A stretch of DNA of 55,007 nt from positions 33,424-88,430 of the forward strand of contig DDYM01000061.1 of assembly GCA_002347985.1 (NCBI GenBank), read 5' to 3'. Of this stretch, positions 18,419 to 27,829 are shown piece after piece. The notes under the pieces were generated by a model. It saw nothing but the letters and a program-made list of their open reading frames with translations. It was not told the origin of the DNA and made no database searches. Both the position numbers and the translations under genes were made by a program. The DNA is from Bacteroidetes bacterium UBA2234 (GTDB taxonomy: Bacteria > Bacteroidota > Bacteroidia > NS11-12g > UBA955). Every line of letters starts with the position of its first letter. The first letter of the stretch is position 1.

Positions 18419-20713
18419 TTATTTTACAATTTTACCTGTCAATATTTGACTTCCAAGAGAATCCTTGATTCTGATAAAATAAACACCCGTGTTTAGGTCA
18501 GAAATATCTACAAAATTTGACCCTATAGGCAATTTACGATGGATCAAGAGTTGTCCATTGCAATTGTAAATTTCGATGTTTTTCTCCATCTCCTTGTTAA
18601 TATTCGATACCACCAATTCTTGGTTCTCATTAATATAATAAACCCACCCTTGTCGCATTTGAGACTTGGGAATGCTTGCATACTGGTCGATTATTTTCAA
18701 GGTTTCAAACGCATCCACTTTACCATACCCACTGTTTCCATTGGAGTCGTTGGTGGTGTATTTGTCTTTTCTTGCCGTAAGTCGCCACAAATTCCTAATT
18801 TCCAAAGGTGTTAACCATTCGTTGGCTTGTAAATAAAGTGCTACTATGCCTGTTGTATGTGGTGCAGCCATTGAAGTGCCTGAAAACATCGCCCAGTAGA
18901 CATCGTTGCCATTGTATTGAGTTTTATACATCAATTCATTGTTGAGCCAGCCAGGAACTTGCCTCCGGTGCAATGCGGAAGTAATGCTCTGTCCAGGGGC
19001 GATGATGTCTGGTTTAATTCGTCCATTCGGGTGCGTTAGACTCTTTGGCATCGGACCACGGCTACTAAAACCAGCGATGTCGCCAACGATATTCCATGGC
19101 TGATTAAAATATTCCCCTTTGTAATTTGTCCATTCATTTCGGTTGATATAGGCGCCCGCGGTCAAAGTGTGAGTCCCAGATCCCCCATTCTCTCCTACAG
19201 AACCTTCTGGTGTGCCTTCTATGAATTTCTTACCAAAACTCTGTGATTTATGTCCTTTCCAAAAATGACCTGAAGTCCAACGATACGCTTGTCCAGAATT
19301 CCAGGCGTTGAACTCCCCTGTACTCGTCACTCCCAATCGAATATATCCGTTGTAAGGTCTATTGTGTTCGGCAATTACCAAGAAATTGGACTTTCCATTA
19401 AATGGGTAATTTTGCTCTGTTAATATTACGGATAATGTATCTTTTCCGTTGATATACAATTGCTTGTATGCGCCACAGTTGACACAATCACCGGCCAAAT
19501 TCCATGGAGTGTTGATTATAACATTCCCAAATGTATCCACCAAGTTCAATTGAATCTTTAACTTATCTCCACTCCCGTTGCTTATCCCGCCCCAAATGTC
19601 CATATAAATATTTTCATGGGGGAAGTCTTTCCTATTGTTATCGACAACCAAACTATAAGCGGTATCGCCATTCAATGTCTGATTGATGTGCATTTGATTC
19701 CGTCCATCATTGCCGGCCGCTCCTACGATAATTCTACCCGAACCTGTTATGGATTTCACTGATCGATCAAACAATGAAGTCCCGTCGTGAGGTCCTGTGT
19801 GCATTCCCCAGCTCAAATTACAAACACTGGGCTTATTGTGCAGCTCAGCATATTTAAAAATATAATTGTACCCATCAATAATTGTGGGGTTTGCAACAAT
19901 ATAATCACCCAATCCGCTTCCGCCTAGCGTGTCATTGGCGTATTTAATCCCAACCATCACGATTTCAGATTCAGGGGCCATTCCACGGTATTTTAAATTG
20001 GGAGAGCCCAGACCTGAACCCGCTGCAATACCCGCTACATGTGTTCCATGTGCTCCATCATCGTCGATCGCTGATGCGATGCCATTAGAATCTGAATACT
20101 CCGTACCATAAGTGAACAGTGATGGTGCATTGCCAGATTTCTGTTGGTTCCAAAATCGTTTGATTCGATAATTTTTCCCATCGGGACTATAAAATGTGGG
20201 ATGGTCTGTTTGAAAGCCGATGTCGACGATGCCTACGATCACATCTTTTCCCGTGTAGTTTTGAGACAATCCATTGGCAATTCCGTTTTCGGCTTTGTCA
20301 ACCCTACTATGAATCCTGGCCGTATCATTGAGTGGTTTTGGACTGTTTAACTTGGAAGAAACATCTAGATAAATCAATCCGGGGTGATTTATGATTTGGT
20401 AAAAACCTTGTTCGATGAAGGCCAAATGAACGATGTATTGATCTGCATTTTCAGGATCAATAATACTGCTCACGATCAATTCTGAATTGTCTGATTTAAA
20501 TAATTCATTTACAATGGCTTGTCCGTGGTATTTTCCGTCGAATTTTGGAATAAATTGATTTCGCAATTCTAGGTTTTCAAATAGTTGAGCCGTAGGACTT
20601 AAGATTTGAACCGCTCTTGAACGTGGGGTAATTCCGTTGGAATGAAACGATGAATATTGGGAAATTAGTTGTGTAACAGAGAGGAGATTGATAAGAATCA
20701 ACAGAATTTTCAT
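18419..20713 (-). CDS. Secreted subtilisin-like (S8) serine protease with T9SS sorting domain
   Basis: A 764-residue protein starting at MKILLILINLLSVTQLISQ (ATG at 20713), a good signal peptide. The frame is open to 21031, but that would overlap tcdA on the other strand and bury the signal peptide. The catalytic triad is D164 (VGIVDIGFQTDHP), H222 (GAHGTHVAGIAAG) and S614 (FSGTSMAAPHTTG). A PA-like/beta-rich insertion separates H and S. The last 80 residues form a type A T9SS domain (VDISDLNTGVYFIRI, ending GKIVK), so it should be exported to the cell surface or medium. Promoter box TACCTTTG lies 19 nt before the start, back to back with the tcdA box. The substrate is unknown. Confidence 0.94.
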   Translation of the reverse strand: MKILLILINLLSVTQLISQYSSFHSNGITPRSRAVQILSPTAQLFENLELRNQFIPKFDGKYHGQAIVNELFKSDNSELIVSSIIDPENADQYIVHLAFIEQGFYQIINHPGLIYLDVSSKLNSPKPLNDTARIHSRVDKAENGIANGLSQNYTGKDVIVGIVDIGFQTDHPTFYSPDGKNYRIKRFWNQQKSGNAPSLFTYGTEYSDSNGIASAIDDDGAHGTHVAGIAAGSGLGSPNLKYRGMAPESEIVMVGIKYANDTLGGSGLGDYIVANPTIIDGYNYIFKYAELHNKPSVCNLSWGMHTGPHDGTSLFDRSVKSITGSGRIIVGAAGNDGRNQMHINQTLNGDTAYSLVVDNNRKDFPHENIYMDIWGGISNGSGDKLKIQLNLVDTFGNVIINTPWNLAGDCVNCGAYKQLYINGKDTLSVILTEQNYPFNGKSNFLVIAEHNRPYNGYIRLGVTSTGEFNAWNSGQAYRWTSGHFWKGHKSQSFGKKFIEGTPEGSVGENGGSGTHTLTAGAYINRNEWTNYKGEYFNQPWNIVGDIAGFSSRGPMPKSLTHPNGRIKPDIIAPGQSITSALHRRQVPGWLNNELMYKTQYNGNDVYWAMFSGTSMAAPHTTGIVALYLQANEWLTPLEIRNLWRLTARKDKYTTNDSNGNSGYGKVDAFETLKIIDQYASIPKSQMRQGWVYYINENQELVVSNINKEMEKNIEIYNCNGQLLIHRKLPIGSNFVDISDLNTGVYFIRIKDSLGSQILTGKIVK

Positions 20714-20732
20714 CTTGATTTTATGCATGAAA

Positions 20733-20740
20733 CAAAGGTA
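20733..20740 (-). promoter_or_regulatory. -7 box of the S8 protease gene
   Basis: TACCTTTG on the - strand matches TAnnTTTG and ends 19 nt before the ATG at 20713. It would leave only 4 nt before an alternative ATG at 20728, which supports the downstream start. Confidence 0.6.
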
Positions 20741-20753
20741 ACGAGTTAGATAA

Positions 20754-20761
20754 TAACTTTG
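20754..20761 (+). promoter_or_regulatory. -7 box of tcdA
   Basis: TAACTTTG matches TAnnTTTG and ends 4 nt before the ATG at 20766, implying a leaderless or nearly leaderless mRNA. It is 13 bp from the divergent S8 box. Confidence 0.6.
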
Positions 20762-20765
20762 CAGC

Positions 20766-21482
20766 ATGGATTTATCGTGGTTAGAGCGCACTGAACTCTT
20801 GATTGGCAAGGAATCATTAGAGAAACTATCAAACAGCAAGGTCTTAATTGTTGGATTAGGTGGTGTGGGCAGTTTTGCAGCGGAATTTATCGCTAGAGCG
20901 GGCATTGGGAATTTGACAATTATTGATGGCGATATCGTTGACATAACGAATAAGAATAGGCAGTTACCTGCGCTTTCGAGTACGGTTGGGATGAAAAAAG
21001 CCGACCTCATGGCGACTCGAATAAAAGACATTAATCCAGAAGTTAGACTTACTGTGATAGATACTTTTCAAAGACCAGAGCATACTGAAGAATTGGTATC
21101 ATCGGAAAAATTCGATTATGTATTGGATTGTATCGATTCAATTACTCCAAAGGTGTATTTGATAAAAACATGCGTAGAACATGGTCAGCGCTTGATTTCA
21201 AGTATGGGTGCAGGTGGTAAAACAGATCCATCGGGTGTGATGGTTGCTGATATCAATGAAACCTACAACGACCCTTTTGCCCGATTGGTTAGAAAAAGAT
21301 TACACAAACATGGAATATACTCCGGTTTCAAGTCTGTATTTAACAAAGAATTGGTAAATAGAAACTCAGTAAAATTAACGGATGGCAGCAATTTTAAACG
21401 ATCTTTTTATGGGACGATATCCTACATGCCTGCCTTGTTTGGTTTGCGTATTGCTGCAGAAGTAATTGAAGACTTGCGCTGA
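20766..21482 (+). CDS. tcdA: tRNA threonylcarbamoyladenosine dehydratase (TcdA/CsdL)
   Basis: A 238-residue E1-like enzyme that uses ATP to cyclise the t6A modification of ANN-decoding tRNAs to ct6A. The nucleotide-binding glycine loop is GLGGVGS (residues 30-36). The TcdA-type signature DGDIVDITNKNRQLPAL follows at about 55-71 and separates this branch from ThiF and MoeB, which carry a different sequence and zinc cysteines that are absent here. CIDSITPK at about 122-129 is the expected position of the conserved DxIDS segment. It is a stand-alone gene divergent from the S8 protease. Its mRNA is probably leaderless. Confidence 0.92.
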   Translation: MDLSWLERTELLIGKESLEKLSNSKVLIVGLGGVGSFAAEFIARAGIGNLTIIDGDIVDITNKNRQLPALSSTVGMKKADLMATRIKDINPEVRLTVIDTFQRPEHTEELVSSEKFDYVLDCIDSITPKVYLIKTCVEHGQRLISSMGAGGKTDPSGVMVADINETYNDPFARLVRKRLHKHGIYSGFKSVFNKELVNRNSVKLTDGSNFKRSFYGTISYMPALFGLRIAAEVIEDLR

Positions 21483-21486
21483 TTTT

Positions 21487-21516
21487 TTGAGAATTCAGAT
21501 GGCTGACATATATTTG
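21487..21516 (+). promoter_or_regulatory. Promoter of the lipocalin-like lipoprotein gene
   Basis: A TTG (21487-21489), a 19-nt spacer and TATATTTG (21509-21516) give a full Bacteroidota -33/-7 promoter. It is among the best matches in the window. Confidence 0.75.
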
Positions 21517-21521
21517 GAAAC

Positions 21522-21989
21522 ATGATTATGAAAAAAACACTATTTACATTATCGGCTGCGGCATTATTGTTCATTACTGGCTGTGATTCAGGTTCTAAGA
21601 CCAATGGAAATGCCATCGACATCAGCGGCAAAACAAAGCAAGAAGTATTTATGCTTCACTCTTGGGAAATGAGCTCTTGGTTAGACAGTTCATCTCAAGA
21701 TCAAGTTGACAATATTGAAGCTTGCATGAAAGATGATTACTACACATTTAACAGTACTTCTCAAGTTCAAGTGAATCGCAACACAGTAAAATGCACAGCA
21801 GGTGAAGCCAATGATGTTTTTCCTTGGAGCATGACCGACCCAAATGCCACTCAAGTAACCTTGTTTACTTACACTTGGGACATTGCATCAATGACTGGCG
21901 AACAAATTGTTTTGCGTCGTAAATACTACTTCAACATTGGAGGAACTACAGTCGACATGTACTCCAAGGTTGTTTTAAAGAAACATTAA
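21522..21989 (+). CDS. Lipocalin-like domain lipoprotein
   Basis: A 155-residue protein. The start is either the ATG at 21522 (5 nt after the -7 box) or at 21528 (MKKTLF, 11 nt after). The signal sequence ends in the lipobox FITGC near residue 21. The mature part shows the Bacteroidota lipocalin-like pattern: HSWEMSSW at the first strand, ACMKDDYYTF with a conserved Cys, a second Cys in NTVKC, then PWSMTDPNATQVTLF and further strands. The two cysteines probably form a disulphide, as in that family. A lipid-anchored ligand-binding role is inferred from fold only. Its stop codon overlaps the stop of the convergent TPR gene by 4 nt. Confidence 0.82.
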   Translation: MIMKKTLFTLSAAALLFITGCDSGSKTNGNAIDISGKTKQEVFMLHSWEMSSWLDSSSQDQVDNIEACMKDDYYTFNSTSQVQVNRNTVKCTAGEANDVFPWSMTDPNATQVTLFTYTWDIASMTGEQIVLRRKYYFNIGGTTVDMYSKVVLKKH

Positions 21990-22990
21990 TTGATTGATTG
22001 AATACCTTCCTTGGCAAGTGTCAAGTTAGGATCTAATGAAAGAGCGGTTTTGTATGATTGCAAGGCCGCTTTTTTATTGCCCAATTTTTCTTGATTGAAT
22101 CCGATCAAACAGTGAGCATTGGCATTGGTAGACTGCAAATCTAAGGTCTTGTTGCACCAGTCGATAGATTCTTCGTAATTCTCAAATAATGATTGAATAA
22201 CCGCGATGTTATAGTGTGCAAGAATGTGATTTGGATTCACTTTGATAGCTCTGTCGTAGTATTCAATCGCAATAGCATATTTCTCCTTCTTTTGCATTAA
22301 AAGAGCATAGGTGTAAAGTGCTTCATCGCTGAATTCATTCATACGAACCGCTTTGGAAGCCCATTGTTCCGTGGTTGGATCATTGCTCTGATACAGGAAC
22401 AGCGTTTTTTGCATAACTGCGTTGAAGTTCTCAGGATTTTTCAGCAATGCGTTCTCTATGACTTTTTGGGCTGAAGCTGTGTCTTTTTGCTCTTTAAAGG
22501 CAATCGACATTAGAACATATGCATCGTCGGAAAAGTCCATTTGATTGGTGAGCGACTTTAATAAACCAATTGATTTGTCATATTCCTGACGAGCTAAATA
22601 ATACTTGGCAAGCAAATATGAAGCCTCCGGATAATCCGGTTTGATTTCAAGCGCTTTGACTAGGTGTTCCTTGGTTTTGTTGGAGTTAGTAGAATCCATT
22701 GAGATCAACGATTCCGAACACTTGTAGTGGTATAATGCTTGTTTGGGATTTAGGGCGATAGCCGTTTCGAAATCTAGAATTGCGTCTTTGTATTTCTTTT
22801 CGAAATAAAATGTATTTCCTCTTTTGTAATAGAGTTCCGCATCATCGGGATTGGCATTGATTTTTGCGGAAACAGAGCGAATCTCTTCTGAGAAGGAAGT
22901 ATCGGTTTCACTAATAAATCGGCCGGAATTTCGGTTGCTGTTACAAGAGAGCGCAACGATTAGAACGATTGATAAAACAATCTTCTTCAT
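21986..22990 (-). CDS. TPR-repeat lipoprotein located directly behind tRNA-Leu
   Basis: A 334-residue protein from MKKIVLSIVLIVALSC (ATG at 22990). The open frame continues 33 codons upstream through the tRNA gene, but that stretch is not real coding sequence. The N-terminus is a signal peptide ending in a weak lipobox (ALSC). Six to seven TPR units fill the rest, for example AELYYKRGNTFYFEKKYKDA, YLLAKYYLARQEYDKSI and YTYALLMQKKEKYAIAIEYY. It is probably a periplasmic-facing scaffold; partners are unknown. The start codon is only 3 nt after the tRNA discriminator base and no separate promoter fits, so the mRNA is probably released by tRNA 3'-end processing. Confidence 0.88.
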   Translation of the reverse strand: MKKIVLSIVLIVALSCNSNRNSGRFISETDTSFSEEIRSVSAKINANPDDAELYYKRGNTFYFEKKYKDAILDFETAIALNPKQALYHYKCSESLISMDSTNSNKTKEHLVKALEIKPDYPEASYLLAKYYLARQEYDKSIGLLKSLTNQMDFSDDAYVLMSIAFKEQKDTASAQKVIENALLKNPENFNAVMQKTLFLYQSNDPTTEQWASKAVRMNEFSDEALYTYALLMQKKEKYAIAIEYYDRAIKVNPNHILAHYNIAVIQSLFENYEESIDWCNKTLDLQSTNANAHCLIGFNQEKLGNKKAALQSYKTALSLDPNLTLAKEGIQSIN

Positions 22991-22993
22991 TTG

Positions 22994-23079
22994 TGCTCGG
23001 GACGGGAATCGAACCCGTACTCTCATTACTGAAAACAGGATTTTAAGTCCTGCGCGTCTACCTATTCCGCCACCCGAGC
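22994..23079 (-). tRNA. tRNA-Leu (anticodon UAA)
   Basis: An 86-nt class II tRNA. The acceptor stem GCTCGGG pairs with CCCGAGC, with discriminator A at 22994. The anticodon stem CAGGA/TCCTG encloses the loop CTTAAAA, giving anticodon TAA. A variable arm and a TTCGATTC T-loop are present. CCA is not encoded. A perfect TATCTTTG box lies 7 nt upstream. Confidence 0.97.
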
Positions 23080-23086
23080 TGGACTG

Positions 23087-23120
23087 CAAAGATAGAAAAT
23101 TACCGTCGATTATTTTGCAA
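23087..23120 (-). promoter_or_regulatory. Promoter of the tRNA-Leu/TPR transcript
   Basis: TATCTTTG (23094 to 23087) is 7 nt before the mature tRNA 5' end. A TTG at 23120-23118 lies 23 nt upstream of it, at the long end of known spacings. The promoter overlaps the last codons of rocD. Confidence 0.75.
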
Positions 23121-24336
23121 TTTCGGTAATAGAAAAGTTGATGATTTGCAATGCTTCCTCAATTTGAGACGCATTGATGGTTAATGGGGGTGCAAATCGG
23201 ATTGTATGTTGATGGGTCTGCTTGGCGAGTAACCCATTAGATTTCAAAGCAATACACACATCGTAGGCTGTCTTTCCATCGCCAAAAGGAGTAATGTCAA
23301 TGGCATTCAATAAACCTTTGCCTCTTACTGTCTTCACGATTGGTGAACTAATTTCTTTCAAGCCTTTTCTGAATAATTCTCCCATTGCAGCAGCATTTTC
23401 AGGAAGTAACTCATCTACAAGTACATTTAATGATGCCTTGGCAACAGCACATGCCAAGGGATTTCCTCCAAATGTAGAGCCATGTTGACCGGGATGCAAG
23501 ACGCCCATAATTTCATGAGACGAAAGCACCGCGCTCACTGGAAAAACACCACCACCGAGGGCTTTCCCTAAGATCAAAATATCTGGCTTTACTTGAAAAT
23601 GGTCGCAACAAAGCATGGCTCCTGTCCTCCCCAATCCCGTTTGCACTTCATCGGCTATCCATAAAACATTGTATTTTGTACAGAGTGTACGGACCTGTTG
23701 CAAATAATCGTCGCTTGGCATAATAACTCCGGCTTCTCCCTGAATTGGCTCTACCATGAAAGCAGCTACGCAGGGATCTTGAAATGCAGTTTCTAAAGCA
23801 CCAATGTTGTTGTATTCAACAATTTCAAAACCTGGTACAAATGGCCCAAAGTCAGAATAACTGTCGGCATCTTGTGAGGTTGAAATCGCGGCAATTGTTC
23901 TACCCCAGAAATTGCCAGAAGCAAAAATGATCTTGGCCTTGTTAGAAGGAATCCCCTTTATGGTATAACCCCATTTTCTAGCCAATTTTACAGCGGTCTC
24001 GCCTCCTTCAACGCCGGTATTCATCGGTAAAACGCGATCGAAACCGAGCAGTGATGTAATATACTCTTCAAAAGGACCCAATTGATCGTTGTGAAAAGCC
24101 CTACTCGTGAGTGTCAGTTTTTTACTTTGGGAATTCAGCGCTTCGATGATTTTGGGATGACAATGTCCTTGATTTACCGCAGAATAAGCTGACAAAAAAT
24201 CAAAATACTTATTGCCTTCAACGTCCCATACAAAAATCCCTTCTCCTTTGTTTAGTACTACGGGAAGTGGGTGGTAGTTATGAGCTCCAAATTGATTCTC
24301 AAGGGCAATAAAATCAGCGCTTTTAAGGGTATTCAT
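23110..24336 (-). CDS. rocD: Ornithine aminotransferase (class III PLP)
   Basis: A 408-residue enzyme from the ATG at 24336 ([20 protein letters not shown]). The open frame reaches 24378 but that adds non-conserved residues. The PLP lysine is K258 in [16 protein letters not shown], preceded by [12 protein letters not shown] at 228-239. The N-terminal [21 protein letters not shown] and [16 protein letters not shown] are typical of ornithine-delta-aminotransferase rather than ArgD or GABA aminotransferase. It converts ornithine and 2-oxoglutarate to glutamate semialdehyde and glutamate, linking arginine and proline metabolism. A one-mismatch box, TACCTTCG (24348-24341), lies 4 nt before the start. 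The tRNA-Leu gene follows within 31 nt. Confidence 0.95.
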   Translation of the reverse strand: MNTLKSADFIALENQFGAHNYHPLPVVLNKGEGIFVWDVEGNKYFDFLSAYSAVNQGHCHPKIIEALNSQSKKLTLTSRAFHNDQLGPFEEYITSLLGFDRVLPMNTGVEGGETAVKLARKWGYTIKGIPSNKAKIIFASGNFWGRTIAAISTSQDADSYSDFGPFVPGFEIVEYNNIGALETAFQDPCVAAFMVEPIQGEAGVIMPSDDYLQQVRTLCTKYNVLWIADEVQTGLGRTGAMLCCDHFQVKPDILILGKALGGGVFPVSAVLSSHEIMGVLHPGQHGSTFGGNPLACAVAKASLNVLVDELLPENAAAMGELFRKGLKEISSPIVKTVRGKGLLNAIDITPFGDGKTAYDVCIALKSNGLLAKQTHQHTIRFAPPLTINASQIEEALQIINFSITEIAK

Positions 24337-24340
24337 TACA

Positions 24341-24348
24341 CGAAGGTA
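24341..24348 (-). promoter_or_regulatory. Possible -7 box of rocD
   Basis: TACCTTCG is one base from TAnnTTTG and ends 4 nt before the ATG at 24336. The same TTCG variant precedes the M16 gene. Confidence 0.4.
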
Positions 24349-24395
24349 AGTAAGATTATCGATTTGTCTTTGCTCCAAAACAATTGTATATTCGG

Positions 24396-27300
24396 ATGTT
24401 TGTGCATTGCAGGGGTTTAAAATACTTTTTTATTGAATGTCCAAGTTTGGTCAGATCAATGCTTGTCGTAATCTCATTCTTAATGGGTTTACAAGGCTCA
24501 GTCTATGCAAAAGATAAATCAATCGAACTCTCCTACGGGAGAATCCATATTGATTTCAATGCCCATGATACTTCGATAATTCGCAATAAATCATTCATCG
24601 ATTCGATTTTTAACATTGCCGAACGAAATTTCCAGGAGATAGAAAGTATGCTTGGTTATAAATCAAGTTTACAATTCACGGCAACCATTCATACCAATTT
24701 GCATTCCTACCATACGGATTTGAGTAAAAACAATGTTTGGAATGAACGAGTTACGGGGTCGGTCAATTATAGTCAGGAATACAACTACCCCATCTTTGTG
24801 AATGCGGGGTTCGACCAAATCGAATCGCAGTTTATTTATGCGATATCACATTTTATTTGTCATGAATTTTTGCTTGGCATCAGTGTCCGTCAGAAATTAA
24901 GTCAGACAGGGTTTCATAAGATCCCCAATTGGTTTTTACAAGGGTTAGGCTCTTATTTGGCTACGGGTTGGAATGCGAATTCCGCCGATGAATATGCCTT
25001 TTATGAGAGTAAAGGTGGATTTGAATCGCCCAATCAAATTATTCCTATGGGAGCGCAAGTGTATGGCAAGAAAATCTGGAGAGATTTATTTAAAACCTAC
25101 GGCAAATCGGTGGTCTCTACCATGATGTTTGTTTTAAAGTACACCGGGAATGCCGAATCCGCTTTTGAATATGTCACTGGCAAGTCTTTTCATGAATGGA
25201 ATCAGGAAAGAACGACGGTCAATGCAAATGAAAAAAACAAAGCTTCAGGAACAGAAGTTCAACTTTCTAAAAAATATGGTAAAATTCCCATTCTTAGAAT
25301 GGCAAAACAAGGCAATCTCAATGCAATTCAATGGTATAGCCCAGGATTGGTGAAGATTTCAATCCATAATGGAGTTCCTAATCAAATGATAGAACTCGTA
25401 AATTATGAATACCCCAGTCTGACAAATGAATTGGATTACTCCCCCATCAAATTGGTTGATTTTTTTTCGTTTCAACAGTCAAAAAAAACAGTAACTGTGT
25501 TGGCAATCGAATCGAATTGCCAAGAAAATCGAAATGTAATTCTTGTCGATAGTTCCGGTAAGGTACTGGATTTGGTCCAATTGAATCCTGAGAATGTATT
25601 TTCTGTCCAATCAAAAATCATGATTGAGAACTGCGAGAAAACGCTTACATCTTCAGCGTTTAACTGCCTGAGTGTTAAATCATATTTGCTTAATAAAGCC
25701 GTGAAATTGCCTTTATTATTCACTTCCGTAGGCTGGCGTTGTGGCGAAAACGTGATGATCACTTACCGCTATCAAGTTGATGTCAGTAGCGATAATATTG
25801 CTTTGAGGGGATCTCAATTATTAAAACATCTATTACATCAAAAATTAAACTCTCTGATCGCAGGCGACAGATCCACAAACATTGAAAATCCCAATCGCAT
25901 CGTGCAATCAAGAATTTTCAAATTGCCCAATGAAAGATTGGATGTTGCATATGCAGAAAAGGATTCAATTGGTTATGCAATTGATATTCAGAATGCAGAA
26001 AAAGGACAATGGCTACTCGTTTTTAAACGATTATCACCACTTGGCGAACGAACGCTTCGTGTGGATACAGTGAATGAAAAACCGATTGTTCGAGGCCTTG
26101 TGATTGAAGGGCCGGGTCAAATCAGTTACGTGCAAAATGAAGGAGAAGTATGGCGTTTGCGATTCTTTCATTTCAAGGACAATTCCGATTATCGATGGCA
26201 ATCCGAAGTGAAAAATAGCTTTTACAATCAGTCAAAAGAATCAGGATCATCGAGTATTGTAGAATTTAGCTTCGGCAGTTCAAAATCATCGGTCCGATTC
26301 CTTGACCCTACTGTAGAAACTGTTCGAGAATTGGAACTCTTGACAAAAAGTGACGGGATTTCTATCAAAAATAATTTGGATTTATTGCAAAAACCTGAGG
26401 ATAAAACTGCCAAGAACGATACGGTTAACGATACTTGGGAATATTTGGTCCCATTTCCTAGGCGAAGCTGGTCGTCCTTGTTAAATAACGAAAAGACACC
26501 CCATTACAGTGGGAAATATGATAGCGCTGAGTATCTGAATACCTATTATTTAAGTCATGGTGGATTGTATTTCAGTAACGCCGAATATGCGCAATTGGGG
26601 TATTTGAATGAAATCAAACCTCAACTATTATACAATCAGCCGTTTACGCCGGAAATGAGGTTTTACTTAGCCGACAAGAATCACAGCTATCGCTTGTCGT
26701 TTGGGTTGCTTTCAAACATCGGATTAAATCGATTGGGAATGCGGATGCAGCAAGAATTCAAACTGGGTAAATTCAACATCGAACAGCAGTTGATTTCTCG
26801 AAACCGATCATTTTACTTGAATGAAATGTCGTTAAAAAAGAACGCCACCAAATTCTTTGGCGTTTCTATTCGGAGGACATGGATTCCCAATTGCAACTTT
26901 TCGTTAGGATTTCAGTATTCCGAAGACAGTTATTTCGACAAGGCTGTGAATCCGGGTTTTTCATCGTTTAAGAATTACCAATTCAGAAATTCAGGAATGG
27001 TATTCGGGTTGGAATGGAAGAAACCGGAAAAGTCGATTCATGTTGAGAGGTCTTGGCGCATTCATGTGAAATCATCTATAAAAATCAGTCAAACATCAAC
27101 GCCCACAATTATCCCCAATCGGGTGTATTTGAGTCAGAACAATTTAGGCAATTCATACCTTTTCAATTTGTCGATAAACGTTGATAAGCAATTGATTAAT
27201 GGGTTTCACTTTCAGTCACACTTGAATGCCAACAAATCTGCTGGAAATATTTTGTCGTTGTATTGGGTGGGCGGCTCAGAAGGCTGGATTTCGAAAGACA

Positions 27301-27761
27301 TGTGGAAGACCGATATTTCCTCGGAATTTGTAAACAACAAGTATTTATATCGTTTGAATGGCGGTTATGTGAGGGGATTTCAATCAGGTGAGAGAATTGG
27401 TACAGGGTCATTTTCAATTCAAAATGAAATTCAATGGACTCCTATGAGACAGATCAACAGAGACATCATTAAAAAGCACTTTTACGAAACGCTTATGATT
27501 TATGGTTTTCTTGATATAGGCACGGCATTCATTGGAAATTCTCCAGCGAATCCATCGAACCCCTTTAATACAGTGACGATTAGCACACCAAATTATTGGA
27601 TGACTGTGACATCAAAGCGCAATCCATATCTCATCGGGACTGGCTTAGGAGTGAGTGCCAATGTACTTCGAACGCCGATTCGCTATGAATTGGCTTTTGG
27701 TTTGAAGGAGGGTAAATTCCTCTCACCCATCCAACAAGTTTGTATGTCGTGGTTTTTTTAA
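24396..27761 (+). CDS. Large envelope protein: degenerate peptidase-MA-like domain fused to a C-terminal outer-membrane beta-barrel
   Basis: About 1121 residues from the ATG at 24396; an ATG at 24459 ([11 protein letters not shown]) is an alternative. The upstream start keeps a positively charged n-region before the hydrophobic stretch, but a TATATTCG promoter-like box at 24387-24394 would favour the later one. After the signal peptide ending VYA, residues about 30-270 resemble gluzincin 'peptidase MA' proteins: CHEFLLG stands where HExxH is expected and [18 protein letters not shown] where P-x-W-x-x-E-G occurs. Both zinc ligands are therefore altered. The middle (about 280-660) is beta-rich, perhaps a propeller. 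From about 720 on, alternating strands end in SWFF, a typical barrel C-terminus. I know no named family with this layout. Confidence 0.7.
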   Translation: MFVHCRGLKYFFIECPSLVRSMLVVISFLMGLQGSVYAKDKSIELSYGRIHIDFNAHDTSIIRNKSFIDSIFNIAERNFQEIESMLGYKSSLQFTATIHTNLHSYHTDLSKNNVWNERVTGSVNYSQEYNYPIFVNAGFDQIESQFIYAISHFICHEFLLGISVRQKLSQTGFHKIPNWFLQGLGSYLATGWNANSADEYAFYESKGGFESPNQIIPMGAQVYGKKIWRDLFKTYGKSVVSTMMFVLKYTGNAESAFEYVTGKSFHEWNQERTTVNANEKNKASGTEVQLSKKYGKIPILRMAKQGNLNAIQWYSPGLVKISIHNGVPNQMIELVNYEYPSLTNELDYSPIKLVDFFSFQQSKKTVTVLAIESNCQENRNVILVDSSGKVLDLVQLNPENVFSVQSKIMIENCEKTLTSSAFNCLSVKSYLLNKAVKLPLLFTSVGWRCGENVMITYRYQVDVSSDNIALRGSQLLKHLLHQKLNSLIAGDRSTNIENPNRIVQSRIFKLPNERLDVAYAEKDSIGYAIDIQNAEKGQWLLVFKRLSPLGERTLRVDTVNEKPIVRGLVIEGPGQISYVQNEGEVWRLRFFHFKDNSDYRWQSEVKNSFYNQSKESGSSSIVEFSFGSSKSSVRFLDPTVETVRELELLTKSDGISIKNNLDLLQKPEDKTAKNDTVNDTWEYLVPFPRRSWSSLLNNEKTPHYSGKYDSAEYLNTYYLSHGGLYFSNAEYAQLGYLNEIKPQLLYNQPFTPEMRFYLADKNHSYRLSFGLLSNIGLNRLGMRMQQEFKLGKFNIEQQLISRNRSFYLNEMSLKKNATKFFGVSIRRTWIPNCNFSLGFQYSEDSYFDKAVNPGFSSFKNYQFRNSGMVFGLEWKKPEKSIHVERSWRIHVKSSIKISQTSTPTIIPNRVYLSQNNLGNSYLFNLSINVDKQLINGFHFQSHLNANKSAGNILSLYWVGGSEGWISKDMWKTDISSEFVNNKYLYRLNGGYVRGFQSGERIGTGSFSIQNEIQWTPMRQINRDIIKKHFYETLMIYGFLDIGTAFIGNSPANPSNPFNTVTISTPNYWMTVTSKRNPYLIGTGLGVSANVLRTPIRYELAFGLKEGKFLSPIQQVCMSWFF

Positions 27762-27829
27762 TTAAATACTCGCTTGAAGATGTGTTAAAATAGCCAATTT
27801 GTGTTTATTTTGCAGGTCATATAAACACT

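Noticed and set aside
18345..18419. Terminator between the GNAT gene and the S8 protease
   Set aside because: GAACGAGTTCGTTC gives only a short stem and no T-run follows on either strand.
20713..21031. Upstream extension of the S8 protease frame by 106 codons
   Set aside because: It is antisense to tcdA, buries a clear signal peptide, and lies upstream of the TACCTTTG promoter box.
22990..23089. 33-codon N-terminal extension of the TPR lipoprotein
   Set aside because: It reads straight through the tRNA-Leu gene; the lipoprotein signal begins at 22990.
24387..24394. TATATTCG promoter box for the barrel fusion gene
   Set aside because: It ends one base before the ATG chosen as start, so accepting it would require moving the start to 24459; the evidence is split and I did not list it as a feature.
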